Assembly: GCF_009696045.1 (NCBI RefSeq)
Contig: NZ_VUMT01000004.1
Location: 62,001 to 126,000, forward strand
DNA from: Velocimicrobium porci
Lineage (GTDB): Bacteria; Bacillota; Clostridia; Lachnospirales; Lachnospiraceae
Length of the DNA: 64,000 nt
Direction of reading: 5' to 3'
Position numbers and translations under genes: made by a program. Shown piece by piece: positions 47,001 through 55,096 of the stretch (position 1 is the stretch's first letter; every line of letters starts with the position of its first letter). The notes below the pieces were generated by a model. It saw only the letters and a list, made by a program, of their open reading frames with translations. It did not search any database and was not told the DNA's origin.

Positions 47001-47115
47001 GATAAATAAAATTCCCATGTTTTTTCTCTAATTCTTTTATTTCAATCCTTTGAACAACAGAAAGTTTCTTTAATTCATCACATATTCCTTTAATTCTCTT
47101 GTCAATTAACTCCAT
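44014..47115 (-). CDS. GH38 alpha-mannosidase
   Basis: The 1033-residue protein has an N-terminal beta-sandwich region (about 1-230), the catalytic domain with zinc ligands in GHTHIDVAWWW (H241, H243, D245) and nucleophile D355 in WLPDVFGYSGALPQ, plus the conserved NQFHDILPGSSI, and C-terminal beta domains. It hydrolyses alpha-linked mannose from imported oligosaccharides in the cytoplasm (no signal peptide). Together with GH130 and GH20 it points to mannose-GlcNAc glycans. It starts 12 bp after the GH130 gene. Confidence 0.93.
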   Translation of the reverse strand: MELIDKRIKGICDELKKLSVVQRIEIKELEKKHGNFIYPSDAEQAEGDWETFDSRTMHWYGKDQHDWFRTRFTVPKEFAGKALWMNVKTQIDEWDDAKNPQFLLFVDDVPTQGIDMNHRRVLLTREAKEGTTYQLDLQAYTGILHSEFNLIVEMLEIDPEIEGLYYDLYVPLSAFDRMEKDDKVRRDIETVLNNCINYLDLRTPYSKEFYNSVKEAREYIKKALYEDMAGYDDVIATCIGHTHIDVAWWWTVAQTREKVGRSFATVLKLMDEYPNYKFMSSQPQLYYFLKERYPELYEQVKQKVKEGRWEPEGGMWVEADCNLTSGESLVRQFIHGKRFFKEEFGVDNRILWLPDVFGYSGALPQIMKKCGIDYFMTTKLAWNQFNKMPYDTLRWRGIDGTEILTHLITTLGVGQDTNDFFTTYNGMLHPDAIMGGWKRYQNKEINNDILISYGYGDGGGGPTREMLENSIRMEKGIKGIPKVRQAFARTYFDELNERVKDNKRLPVWEGEFYFEYHRGTYTSMARNKRSNRKSEIMMMDLELLSILAMQKQKVYPAKELYNMWKTILINQFHDILPGSSIKEVYEVTKEEYKELKEKGTAMIEECLHTLTSDGEGITIYNTLGFERNDVVNLGEVEIKALKDENGTVYPAQQTKEGTIVYLNGLPSKGSKVFEIENQNDAGDELPFKQNGNMLDTPFYHIELDAQGMFTSIYDKENKREVLQNGERANLFRMYEDKPIYYDNWDIDIYYSEKFWDVENVTRMEWTELGAVRATLEIDRTISNSVIKQKIYFYAKNRRIEFNTYVDWKEHQHLLKVHFPVNIHTDEATFDIQFGNLTRKVHTNTSWDMARFESCGQKWMDLSEGHYGVSLLNDCKYGHSVKDGNMALTLIKSGIEPNPTTDQEEHFFTYALYPHAEGWRQGGTVKEAYKLNYPAYVVNGGNPYEAMSLLSVDQQNVMIETVKEAEDGSGIIVRMYEYENSLTDAHIKLGMEHVANIIECNLIEEEMEAVPMDGDGFNITIKPYEVKTYKIVVK

Positions 47116-47127
47116 TCCAAAGTCCTC

Positions 47128-48126
47128 CTACTTTTCTGTCAGCGGATGCTGTTTCATATAATTTATCAATTCATCTACTGTTGTAAATGCAAGACCTGTT
47201 ACTGTATCTGCACAACCATAGTAAATTGCAATTCGTCCGGTATCGGCATCAGTTAATGTCGCACATGGGAAAACTACATTCGGAACATCTCCAACACATT
47301 CGTATATCTCATATGGTGCCATAATATAAGCCGCAGAACGAAGTTTTACTTTCCAAGGCTCATCAATGTCTAATAATGCACAGCCCATACGATATACAAA
47401 ACCATTACATGTATTAATGACACCATGATAAATGAGAAGCCATCCTTCATCGGTTTCAATTGGAACCGGACCCGGACCAATCTTTGTACACTGCCATGCA
47501 GATTCATCCTCTTTATAAGTAGACATAACATGTCTATGATGTCCCCAATATTCCATATCATTGCTTTGGCTATAAAAAATATCGCCAAAAGGTGTATGAC
47601 CCGTATCACTCGGTCTGCTTAGCAAAGCATATTTTCCATGAATTTTTCTTGGGAATAACACGCCGTTTCGATTATATGGTAAAAAGGCATTTTCCATCTG
47701 ATAAAACGTTTTAAAGTCAAAGGTATATCCCATGCCTATCGTCGGTCCATGATATCCGTTGCACCATGTAATATAATAACGATCCTCAATAAAGCATACT
47801 CTTGGATCGTAACGATATTCTCTTTTTAAAATTTCTGGGTCTGCACCTTCAAAAATAATTGGTGTATCATTGATTTCCCAATGAATTCCATCTTTACTGA
47901 AACCGGCAAAAATATCCATGCTGATACATTTACTGTCACACCGGAAAACACCTGCAAAGCCATCTTTATATGGTACAACTGCACTGTTAAAAACACTGTT
48001 GGAACTTGGTATCGCATCCCTTTGAATCACCGGATTTTGACTATAGCGCCACACCGGCATCTGATAGTTTTCTGGTTTTTCCTGCCATGGTATATTGGCA
48101 AGAGATTCTCCTATTATTTTGCTCAT
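47128..48126 (-). CDS. GH130 beta-1,4-mannoside phosphorylase
   Basis: The 332-residue five-bladed beta-propeller enzyme shows GH130 landmarks: RYSQNPVI near the N-terminus, the RYDPRV motif with the general acid D107, and [14 protein letters not shown] (171-184) with phosphate-binding residues. GH130 enzymes phosphorolyse beta-1,4-mannosyl bonds to mannose 1-phosphate; the natural substrate may be mannobiose, Man-GlcNAc from N-glycans or Man-Glc. The neighbouring hexosaminidase and alpha-mannosidase favour Man-beta-1,4-GlcNAc, but this is inference. Cytoplasmic, no signal peptide. Confidence 0.9.
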   Translation of the reverse strand: MSKIIGESLANIPWQEKPENYQMPVWRYSQNPVIQRDAIPSSNSVFNSAVVPYKDGFAGVFRCDSKCISMDIFAGFSKDGIHWEINDTPIIFEGADPEILKREYRYDPRVCFIEDRYYITWCNGYHGPTIGMGYTFDFKTFYQMENAFLPYNRNGVLFPRKIHGKYALLSRPSDTGHTPFGDIFYSQSNDMEYWGHHRHVMSTYKEDESAWQCTKIGPGPVPIETDEGWLLIYHGVINTCNGFVYRMGCALLDIDEPWKVKLRSAAYIMAPYEIYECVGDVPNVVFPCATLTDADTGRIAIYYGCADTVTGLAFTTVDELINYMKQHPLTEK

Positions 48127-48153
48127 TTTATCTTCCTCCTAAACCATTTTCAT

Positions 48154-48234
48154 AAAAAGAGGTGTCTCTTTTGGTTCTTTGCCATGAAACAATATAAATC
48201 TATGACTTAACCTACAGAGACACCCCTCTTTTTT
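48154..48234 (-). terminator. Intra-operon hairpin between the binding-protein and GH130 genes
   Basis: The arms 48154-48169 and 48217-48234 pair over about 16 bp with a 2-nt bulge around a loop of about 47 nt; on the minus strand TTTTT follows. It lies between an importer gene needed in high amounts and the enzyme genes, so it may act as a partial terminator or mRNA-stabilising hairpin. Confidence 0.55.
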
Positions 48235-48255
48235 ACCTATCTTTGCTGGATTTTA

Positions 48256-49734
48256 TTATTTATAAGCTGCATCAATCTGTGCTTGTGCTTCTTCCATTAC
48301 TTTATCAAATCCTGCTGTCTTTAATTCTTCACTAATCTTCTTGACTAATTCTCTTGGCTCTTTTGCACCTGTAAATAATTCACTCTTATACTTTTCATAT
48401 ACAGAACGGCAGTTAGCAAGTTCTGTTTCAATCTTAGAAGTATCTAAGTTAAATCCTAATAATACAGATGGAGTTGCTTTTTCATTTAATTCTTTTACTT
48501 CATCCCATTGATTAAATTCATCTGTTGATAATTGGGATACGTTAAAGAATGTTCCCTGTGTATATCCTGCCATTTTCCATTCATTGTTGATTCTCTCAAT
48601 TTTTCCATCATCTGTATAATTAAAGTTTTCACCTTCTAAGCCGTAGTAGAACGCATCTCTTATTTTAGAATCTGTATTAATTAACTGTAAAAACTCTAAG
48701 CATTTTTCTGGATATTTTGTACCAGAATAAATTGCATTTAATGAACCACGAACTGTTGTATTAGATACTACTGTATCGCTGAATTGAATTGCTTCTGCTT
48801 CTACACCCATATTAGGACCCCATGTGGATTTTGCTGCACCAGACCATCCTTGTGCTGTAAAGAACATTCTATACTCTGGAACCTGATCTGCATTTGGAGC
48901 ATCTGCATTAATAATTCCTTCTTTATACATCTTATGAATAATATCTAATTGAGAAAGAATATCCTCTTGTTCTAACGCATTTACTACAGTACGGGAATCA
49001 TCATCATATCTTACACCTATAGGTGGAAGTCCGGCTCCCATTTGATCATATACAGAAAGAAGCATATCTGCACCGCTCTTATCCATTACATATGGAGATG
49101 TTCCTTCTCCGTCTTTAATTTTCTTTAACGCCGGCTCTAAGTCTTTGTATGTGTTGATGTTTTTATAATCAATACCATATTTTTCTGCCATTGCTTTATC
49201 CCATACAAAATATTGAGTAGCAGAGCTATCTTTATAAGTAGGAACAGAATAAATCTTATCGTTAATGGAAACTGCTTTCCAGTAATCTTCTGGAATATAT
49301 TTGTATAATTCTGGTGCTGCTTTTGGTAATAAATCTGTAATATCTAAAAATGCACCTAAATTTACTTCTGAATTGTATTTTGTAGAATCTGTAAACAAAA
49401 TATCAAAATATTCTCCGCCGTTTGTAACAACACTTCTTCTATTTTCCCAATCAGCCCAGGAAACAACTTCTACATCAATATTTACACCAATTTTTTCTTC
49501 AAGAAGTTTATTTACATGTTCCTGCCATGCGTCGTAGTTACTTGGCATACCGGCACCAACCTGAATCCATTTTAATGTAACAACTTCATCCTTTCCTTCT
49601 TCTTGACTTTCTTCTGTCTTTGCTTCCTGACCTCCATTGTTTGCTTCTTCACTCTTAGATCCACATCCTGCCAGTGAAGTAACTGTCAATGTTAATGCTA
49701 GCATTGCAGCTGCAAATTTCTTCATTTTTCTCAT
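48256..49734 (-). CDS. Extracellular solute-binding lipoprotein (Lpl/YtcQ type)
   Basis: The 492-residue protein has a lipoprotein signal peptide with lipobox SLAGC (Cys at about 25), a Glu-rich linker and a type 1 sugar-binding fold (VTLKWIQVGAGMPSNYDAWQ onward). Length and C-terminal region resemble the DUF3502-containing LplA/YtcQ binding proteins of complex oligosaccharide importers. It would capture the glycan outside the membrane. The first ATG has AAGGAGG 9 bases upstream. The permease genes lie directly upstream in the operon. Confidence 0.9.
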   Translation of the reverse strand: MRKMKKFAAAMLALTLTVTSLAGCGSKSEEANNGGQEAKTEESQEEGKDEVVTLKWIQVGAGMPSNYDAWQEHVNKLLEEKIGVNIDVEVVSWADWENRRSVVTNGGEYFDILFTDSTKYNSEVNLGAFLDITDLLPKAAPELYKYIPEDYWKAVSINDKIYSVPTYKDSSATQYFVWDKAMAEKYGIDYKNINTYKDLEPALKKIKDGEGTSPYVMDKSGADMLLSVYDQMGAGLPPIGVRYDDDSRTVVNALEQEDILSQLDIIHKMYKEGIINADAPNADQVPEYRMFFTAQGWSGAAKSTWGPNMGVEAEAIQFSDTVVSNTTVRGSLNAIYSGTKYPEKCLEFLQLINTDSKIRDAFYYGLEGENFNYTDDGKIERINNEWKMAGYTQGTFFNVSQLSTDEFNQWDEVKELNEKATPSVLLGFNLDTSKIETELANCRSVYEKYKSELFTGAKEPRELVKKISEELKTAGFDKVMEEAQAQIDAAYK

Positions 49735-49798
49735 AAATACATCCTCCTTTTGCTATTTCATTGCCTCTATATAAACCCTTTTTGAGTCTATATCAAAA

Positions 49799-50728
49799 TC
49801 ATCCCTTTACTGCTCCAATTGTCAGACCCGAAATAAAATATTTTTGGAAAAACGGATATGCACATGCAATTGGAACGATAATAATAATTGCGATTGCCAT
49901 TCTGGCACCTTCCTGTGGCATTGCATTTTTATATTGCTGTAATGTAACGCCCATTGCCGGATTCTTTGCAAGTGCCTGAATATTTTGTAAAATGCTATTT
50001 AATAATGCCTGTAAAGAATACAGCTTATCCGTATTAATATACAAGGAAGACTGGAACCAGTCATTCCAATATCCAAATGTCAAAAATAATCCAATTGTAG
50101 CAATTACCGGTTTTGAAATTGGAAGTACGATTCTTGTAAATATGCTAAGCTGAGCAGCACCATCTATCTTCGCCGATTCAATAATAGAATCCGGTATCGT
50201 CGTCCTAAAAAACGTCTTACAGATTATAATGTTAAAAGAAGATACCGCCAATGGCCAAATTAATGCCCAAACCGAGTTTTTCAAACCTAACATATTTGTG
50301 TTTACTACATAGGAAGCAATCATACCTCCATTAAATATCATTGGAATAAATACTACCATTGTCAAGAAACCTTTTAACTTATAGTTTGGTCTTGATAACA
50401 CATATCCCATTGTTGTTGTAAGAATAATACCGATTATCGTTCCAACAATTGTTACAAATAGTGATACTCCCAATGCACGTAATATGGTTTCTCCCTCGCC
50501 AAGTAAAAACCTATAAGCACCTAGCGAAAATTCTTTCGGAATGAAAGAATAGCCATAACGTTTTAGGGTCTCCTCTGAAGTAATGGAAATCATAAATACG
50601 AAAATAACCGGTAAAATACAAATTAAAGAGCATAAAACAAAAATAACATTAAAAATTACATTTGTTTTCGGTGCAATCCGATTTAAACGATTCATTCCTT
50701 CTTGCTCTACTTCTTTCTTCTTAGCCAT
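49799..50728 (-). CDS. ABC sugar transporter permease (LplC/YtcP type)
   Basis: The 309-residue permease has six membrane segments and the EAA loop ESAKIDGAAQLSIFTRIVLPISKP (about 200-223), which contacts the ATPase. The ATG at 50728 with GAGGAG upstream is preferred over a start 14 codons earlier that would overlap the other permease gene. It ends 64 bp before the binding-protein gene. Confidence 0.92.
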   Translation of the reverse strand: MAKKKEVEQEGMNRLNRIAPKTNVIFNVIFVLCSLICILPVIFVFMISITSEETLKRYGYSFIPKEFSLGAYRFLLGEGETILRALGVSLFVTIVGTIIGIILTTTMGYVLSRPNYKLKGFLTMVVFIPMIFNGGMIASYVVNTNMLGLKNSVWALIWPLAVSSFNIIICKTFFRTTIPDSIIESAKIDGAAQLSIFTRIVLPISKPVIATIGLFLTFGYWNDWFQSSLYINTDKLYSLQALLNSILQNIQALAKNPAMGVTLQQYKNAMPQEGARMAIAIIIIVPIACAYPFFQKYFISGLTIGAVKG

Positions 50729-50744
50729 GCTTTTCACTCCTCTC

Positions 50745-51719
50745 TTATATAATTGCACTTTCATCATCAATCTTCTTTACAATCCAGTTTGCTAACAGAA
50801 TTGTAATACAGCATGCAACCGATTGGAAAAAGGTCGCCGCAGCTGTCATGCCAATTGGTGTTGACGACTGTAACGCATTATATACGAAGGTATCAATTGT
50901 TGCTGTTGTTGTAAATATAGATCCGGAAGCTCCTCGACTAATCTGATAGAACAGACCAAAATCAGAGTAGAAAACTCTACCTATATTTAAAATAAACATC
51001 ATGATAACTACCGTTTTTAAACATGGAAGTGTAATATAACGAACCTGCTGTTTTTTATTGGCTCCATCAATAACTGCTGCCTCATATAAAGTTCCATCAA
51101 TACCAGTAATACTTGCAAGGTATACTACCATGCTGTAACCCATTGTCTTCCACACTTGCATAAAAACCAGAATAAATGGCCAATAGTTTTTCTCCATATA
51201 CCACTGAACAGGATCTTTTCCCATGCTTGTTAAAATCTGGTTAAATAGTCCTTTATCTACACTTAGAAAAGCATAAACAAAATATGCAACTACAACCCAT
51301 GACATAAAATGTGGAAAAAACATCATTGTCTGGTATACTTTTGACTTTCTCTTACTGTAAATCAGATTAATCATAATTGCTAGCGTAACCGGTATTAAAA
51401 TCCCTAAAATAATAAAAACTACATTATACAAAATTGTATTTCTTAGAAGTACAACAATATCATTTGATTTTATTAAGAACTCGAAATTTTTAAAGCCTAC
51501 CCATTCGCTATGTAACAGATTATACAAAAATCCCTTTCCAGGAATTATTTTATAATCTTTAAAAGCAATTATAATTCCAAACATTGGCATGAAGCTGAAT
51601 AGGAAAAACCAAATTGTAGTTGGCAATGCCAATAGTGAAAGTTCGGTATCATCTCTTGTCCAATGCTTCTTCTTATGCTTCTTAACAATTTGATTTTTAC
51701 TTTTGTTAACATTACTCAT
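50745..51719 (-). CDS. ABC sugar transporter permease (LplB/YteP type)
   Basis: The 324-residue permease has a positively charged N-terminus (KKHKKKHWTRDD), six membrane segments and the EAA motif YEAAVIDGANKKQQVRYITLP (about 214-234). It pairs with the LplC-type permease encoded next. No ATP-binding subunit is encoded in this locus, as is usual for Lpl-type importers, which share an MsmX-like ATPase encoded elsewhere. First gene of the operon; GGAGG precedes the start. Confidence 0.92.
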   Translation of the reverse strand: MSNVNKSKNQIVKKHKKKHWTRDDTELSLLALPTTIWFFLFSFMPMFGIIIAFKDYKIIPGKGFLYNLLHSEWVGFKNFEFLIKSNDIVVLLRNTILYNVVFIILGILIPVTLAIMINLIYSKRKSKVYQTMMFFPHFMSWVVVAYFVYAFLSVDKGLFNQILTSMGKDPVQWYMEKNYWPFILVFMQVWKTMGYSMVVYLASITGIDGTLYEAAVIDGANKKQQVRYITLPCLKTVVIMMFILNIGRVFYSDFGLFYQISRGASGSIFTTTATIDTFVYNALQSSTPIGMTAAATFFQSVACCITILLANWIVKKIDDESAII

Positions 51720-51856
51720 AAAGGATACCTCCTTTTACAATTTCATTTGTTTATCCCTTGAATATAGCTTAACATACTTTACAAAAATATTCAACAATTT
51801 TTTAACATTATTTTTTATATTTTTTTACATAAATACCAATTTTCTTTTTAATCCAT

Positions 51857-51872
51857 AAACAAACTATTGTTT
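51857..51872. promoter_or_regulatory. Candidate operator palindrome in the divergent 51720-52112 region
   Basis: AAACAA-ACTA-TTGTTT is a perfect inverted repeat about 140 bp upstream of the permease gene. The 393-bp gap between the transporter operon and the LacI-type regulator is very AT-rich; apart from this palindrome and the regulator promoter I see no coding sequence or stable RNA. Recognition by the regulator is a guess. Confidence 0.3.
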
Positions 51873-52016
51873 TTTATACATTTTTTCTATTTTTCAACCT
51901 CATTTTCCTTTCTATATTATATCTTTTTTTTGCCTCCATTTCTTTGTTTTCGCATCAATATTTTATCTTTTTTTAACTTTTATTACTTAAAATCGTTGCA
52001 TTTTATTAAACCCCCA

Positions 52017-52071
52017 TTGTGATTTTTTACTTTATATGTTATAATGTTTACAATTATTAAGAACATAACAT
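52017..52071 (+). promoter_or_regulatory. Promoter and inverted repeat of the LacI-type regulator gene
   Basis: TTGTGA (52017-52022), 17 bp, and an extended -10 TG-T-TATAAT (52037-52045) form a strong promoter. An inverted repeat ATGTTAT (52036-52042) / ATAACAT (52065-52071) overlaps the -10 and start site, a position suited to autorepression. Confidence 0.6.
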
Positions 52072-52112
52072 TATTTTAAATTGAATTTTTCCGAAAAGGC
52101 AGGAACATTACA

Positions 52113-53168
52113 ATGAAAAAAATTACAATGCAAGATATTGCAAATGAACTTAATATCTCAAGAGTCACTGTTTGGAAGGTTTTTAATAATCATCCCGGAG
52201 TATCCGAGCCATTAAAACAGCAAGTCTTAAAAAAAGCACAAGAATTAGGATATCGTAAAATAGGACAGATTCCTGTTCAAGAGGAGCCAAACGTAACACC
52301 TGCTCCTTCCACAACAGACACAACTACGGTTTCTGTTGTAGTATCAAGACCGGAGTCTTCCATGTTTTGGACAAATATTATTCACCAAATTGCAAAAGAA
52401 TTGAATAAATTTCAAATCAATTTGATGTATACCTATCTACCTTCCCGCATGCCGGAACATTACACACTTCCAGCTGTACTTACAGACGGAACTGTACAGG
52501 GAATTATTGTATTAAATGTTTATGACTTAGATATGTTTCACGCTCTCAATCGTCTAAACATTCCAAAGGTATTTCTTGATTCGATAACTGCTGTTGCCCC
52601 TGAAGAGCTTACCGGAGATTTAATTTTATTAGAAGGGAAATCTAGTATCCGACAAATTACGAATTCTATTATTGAAAAAGGACGAATAAAAATTGGTTTT
52701 ATCGGAGATATTAATTATGCCAGAACTAACCTGCACCGTTATGAGGGTTTTCTTCAGGCAATGCAAGAGCATAGACTGGATGTAAATCCTGAATTCTGTA
52801 TGACAACACCAATCGGTATTGACACCTATGCAGAAGAAATCAGTGAATTTTTAAATCATTTAAAACAAATGCCGGAAGCATTTATCTGTGTCAGCGATTA
52901 TGTCGCTCATTTTGTATTAAAATACTTATTAGAGCATAACTATAATGTTCCAGCTGATATAGCAATTTCTGGTTTTGATGGTCGCTCGGAATATTTAGAT
53001 ACACCAGATTACCTGACTACGGTACCCGTTGAAACAAGAGCTTTGGGGAAAAAACTTGCACGACAGCTTTTATATCGCATGCAGTATCCAGATTTTCCAT
53101 TTGAGGTAATTTATCAATATTACAAAGTACTCTATTCTTCATCCACCGATTTTGATTACAAACTTTAA
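52113..53168 (+). CDS. LacI family transcriptional regulator
   Basis: The 351-residue protein has the LacI helix-turn-helix MQDIANELNISRVTVWKVFNN (5-25) and the hinge region, then a periplasmic-binding-protein-like effector domain (about 72-340) with IGFIGDINYARTNLHRYEGFLQAM and ISGFDGRSEY. It is divergent from the glycan transporter operon and is its most likely regulator, probably responding to an imported sugar. The recognition helix has Trp where Ser or Tyr is common. Confidence 0.88.
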   Translation: MKKITMQDIANELNISRVTVWKVFNNHPGVSEPLKQQVLKKAQELGYRKIGQIPVQEEPNVTPAPSTTDTTTVSVVVSRPESSMFWTNIIHQIAKELNKFQINLMYTYLPSRMPEHYTLPAVLTDGTVQGIIVLNVYDLDMFHALNRLNIPKVFLDSITAVAPEELTGDLILLEGKSSIRQITNSIIEKGRIKIGFIGDINYARTNLHRYEGFLQAMQEHRLDVNPEFCMTTPIGIDTYAEEISEFLNHLKQMPEAFICVSDYVAHFVLKYLLEHNYNVPADIAISGFDGRSEYLDTPDYLTTVPVETRALGKKLARQLLYRMQYPDFPFEVIYQYYKVLYSSSTDFDYKL

Positions 53169-53187
53169 AAAGATATATTTAAAAACT

Positions 53188-53217
53188 TGACAAAAATAAA
53201 AAATTGTGTCTACTATA
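53188..53217 (+). promoter_or_regulatory. Promoter upstream of the M20 amidohydrolase gene
   Basis: TTGACA (53188-53193) and TACTAT (53212-53217) are 18 bp apart. The transcript would begin near 53224, directly before a terminator-like hairpin. Confidence 0.5.
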
Positions 53218-53234
53218 ATTAAATAATAATTACC

Positions 53235-53272
53235 AAAAAGCATACCGTTAACTGAAACGCCGTATGCTTTTT
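53235..53272 (+). terminator. Terminator-like hairpin in the M20 gene leader
   Basis: AAAAAGCATAC (53235-53245) pairs perfectly with GTATGCTTTTT (53262-53272), the T-run being part of the stem end. It may end transcripts from the LacI-type gene or attenuate the transcript from the 53188 promoter. It lies 20 nt before the M20 start codon. Confidence 0.6.
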
Positions 53273-53292
53273 CAAACGATTGGAGTGTATTT

Positions 53293-54519
53293 ATGAAAAG
53301 TAAAGAAATATTACAGGAAGCTAACAATCAATCTGAAAAAATTATAGCTAACAGGCGTTATCTTCATACGCACGCCGAAACAGGATTTGACCTGACAGAA
53401 ACCATTTCCTATGTAAAAAATGAACTTATTTCAATGGGTTGCACACCAGTTGACTGCGGAAAATCTGGCATTGTCACACTTATAGGTGGTCAAAAAAATG
53501 GAAAAACATTTTTACTTCGTGCTGATATGGATGCACTTCCAATAGAAGAGGAGGCAGATGTTACTTTCCGCTCACAAACTGGAAAAATGCATGCTTGCGG
53601 TCATGATATGCACACTTCTATGTTGTTGGGAGCCGCACGAATTTTAAAAGCCCACGAATCTGAAATTGAGGGAACGATTAAACTAATGTTCCAGCCAGCT
53701 GAAGAAATCTTCGAAGGTTCCAGCGACATGATTCATTCCGGCTTATTAAAAAATCCAGATGTCGATGCAGCTTTAATGATACACGTTATGGCAGGTCTTC
53801 CATTTGAACCTGGTACTGTTGTTATATCCTCACCAGGTGTCAGTGCACCGGCAGCAGACTATTTTGAAATTCGTATTCAGGGAAAAGGCTGTCACGGTTC
53901 TATGCCAAATACCGGAGTTGATCCAATTAATGTTGCTGCTCATATTTTAATTGCCCTTCAAGAAATTAATGCAAGAGAACTGGCATTAATGGACAAAGCT
54001 GTATTAACAATCGGAACAATTAACGCTGGTGTAGCAGCAAATGTAATTCCAGACACAGCCGTTATGGGTGGTACTCTCCGAACTTATGATGAAGACGTAA
54101 GAGATACCATCAAAACAAGAATGTCAGAAATCGTGTCAGGTATCGCCTCTACTTTCCGTGCAGAGGCAGAAGTCGTATTTGGAAGCGGTTGTCCAACTTT
54201 GGTTAACGATCAATCCCTTTCTTCTTGCGCTGAAAACTATCTAAAAGAATTACTTGGTCAGGAAAAGGCCTTTACATCTGAACAGCTTCAGGCAATGTCC
54301 GGACCGGGAAAATCATCAAAGACGGCTGGTTCAGAGGATTTTGCATATGTAAGCCATGAAGTTCCTTCCATTATGATAGCATTAGCGGCCGGTCAGCCAG
54401 AAAAAGGCTACTGTTATCCACAACACCACCCAAAAGTAAAGTTTGACGAAACAGCTTTATCAACTGGAAGTGCTGTTTATGCCTATACTGCAATGAAATG
54501 GTTAGAAGAGCATAAATAA
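53293..54519 (+). CDS. M20 family amidohydrolase (N-acyl amino acid/peptidase type)
   Basis: The 408-residue zinc hydrolase has the M20D motifs RRYLHTHAETGFDLTETI near the N-terminus, LRADMDALPIEEE (about 76-88), HACGHDMHTSMLLGAA (about 101-116) with metal-binding Cys and His, QPAEE with the catalytic Glu, and the dimerisation domain. It resembles hippurate, N-acyl-L-amino-acid and indole-acetyl-amino-acid hydrolases; the substrate is not predictable, and deacetylation of an amino sugar product is not excluded. GGAGTG precedes the start. Confidence 0.88.
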   Translation: MKSKEILQEANNQSEKIIANRRYLHTHAETGFDLTETISYVKNELISMGCTPVDCGKSGIVTLIGGQKNGKTFLLRADMDALPIEEEADVTFRSQTGKMHACGHDMHTSMLLGAARILKAHESEIEGTIKLMFQPAEEIFEGSSDMIHSGLLKNPDVDAALMIHVMAGLPFEPGTVVISSPGVSAPAADYFEIRIQGKGCHGSMPNTGVDPINVAAHILIALQEINARELALMDKAVLTIGTINAGVAANVIPDTAVMGGTLRTYDEDVRDTIKTRMSEIVSGIASTFRAEAEVVFGSGCPTLVNDQSLSSCAENYLKELLGQEKAFTSEQLQAMSGPGKSSKTAGSEDFAYVSHEVPSIMIALAAGQPEKGYCYPQHHPKVKFDETALSTGSAVYAYTAMKWLEEHK

Positions 54520-54577
54520 ATTAAAACTATAATCACCTTTCAATGGTATTTCGCCCACTTTACAAACTCAACAATAA

Positions 54578-54823
54578 CACACAAAAAAAGAAAATATCAA
54601 TGATAAAACTTCTTACCGTATTACACTTAAAAATGATATTCTTCTATATTACTGTAATAACACCTTAAAATTGATTGCTAAAGGTGGGATATTAAGTGGA
54701 GATATTTATCAATTATATCGTTCTGAGTATTTGGAAAGTATGAAACAACAAAACAAAATGGTTTGTTTGCTGATTACTAAAATTGAAGAAGATATAAAAC
54801 AAATGTTGTCGTGGAAAAATTAA
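54578..54823 (+). pseudogene. Coding remnant without start (unrecognised)
   Basis: From a stop codon at 54575-54577 an open frame of 81 codons runs to TAA at 54821. It has no plausible start with a ribosome binding site, yet its composition looks protein-like (SYRITLKNDILLY, ILSGDIYQLYRSEYLESMK, then a Lys/Glu helix). It appears to be the 3' part of a lost gene. I do not recognise the family. It lies 52 bp upstream of the toxin-antitoxin promoter. Confidence 0.4.
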
Positions 54824-54874
54824 AAGTTTGTATATTATGTATAATTAATTATTATTTTTTTGATTGTTTTTCTA

Positions 54875-54903
54875 CTGTTAATTCTGTAAAAGTTTGTTAT
54901 AAT
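54875..54903 (+). promoter_or_regulatory. Promoter of the type III toxin-antitoxin operon
   Basis: CTGTTA (54875-54880), a 17-bp spacer and a perfect TATAAT (54898-54903). The predicted start near 54910 coincides with the first base-paired element of the antitoxin RNA. Confidence 0.7.
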
Positions 54904-54909
54904 ATAGAT

Positions 54910-55078
54910 AAAGATATCTCTTTATCTTCCTGGTAGAAGATTTCTCGTAGAGCCACGAGAAGTAAATTAAAGAAAGCTCATAGAGAATATTTGGTTGTAG
55001 GGCGCAACCAAGTAAAAATAAAGAAAAGTCCACTGAGAAGATATCTTCCTCTGGTTTGGAAACAGACCAGAGGTTTTT
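54910..55078 (+). ncRNA. Type III antitoxin RNA with tandem pseudoknot repeats
   Basis: The transcript has a 5' hairpin (GATAAAGA/TCTTTATC) and then two repeat units, 54935-54983 (49 nt) and 54984-55035 (52 nt). Each reads AGAA-AT, a 7-bp hairpin, GTAAA, TAAAGAAA and a closing tail. Stem sequences differ but stay paired: TTCTCGT/ACGAGAA and TTGGTTG/CAACCAA. The loops also pair with the tails (GAGC with GCTC; GGGC with GTCC), giving a conserved H-type pseudoknot. A third unit begins at 55036 and runs into the terminator. Such repeats are cut by, and inhibit, ToxN-like RNases. The toxin gene follows. Confidence 0.8.
55048..55078 (+). terminator. Intrinsic terminator between antitoxin RNA and toxin gene
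   Basis: CCTCTGGT (55048-55055) pairs with ACCAGAGG (55066-55073); three further pairs lead to a GAAA tetraloop, then TTTTT. A leaky terminator at this place is a hallmark of type III systems: it makes many antitoxin repeats per toxin mRNA. Confidence 0.85.
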
Positions 55079-55096
55079 ACTATAATGGAGATAACT

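Noticed and set aside
54935-55035. Possible minimal CRISPR array
   Set aside because: Only two units with diverged but co-varying stems and no spacer-like unique segments; the downstream RNase gene and terminator fit a type III antitoxin.
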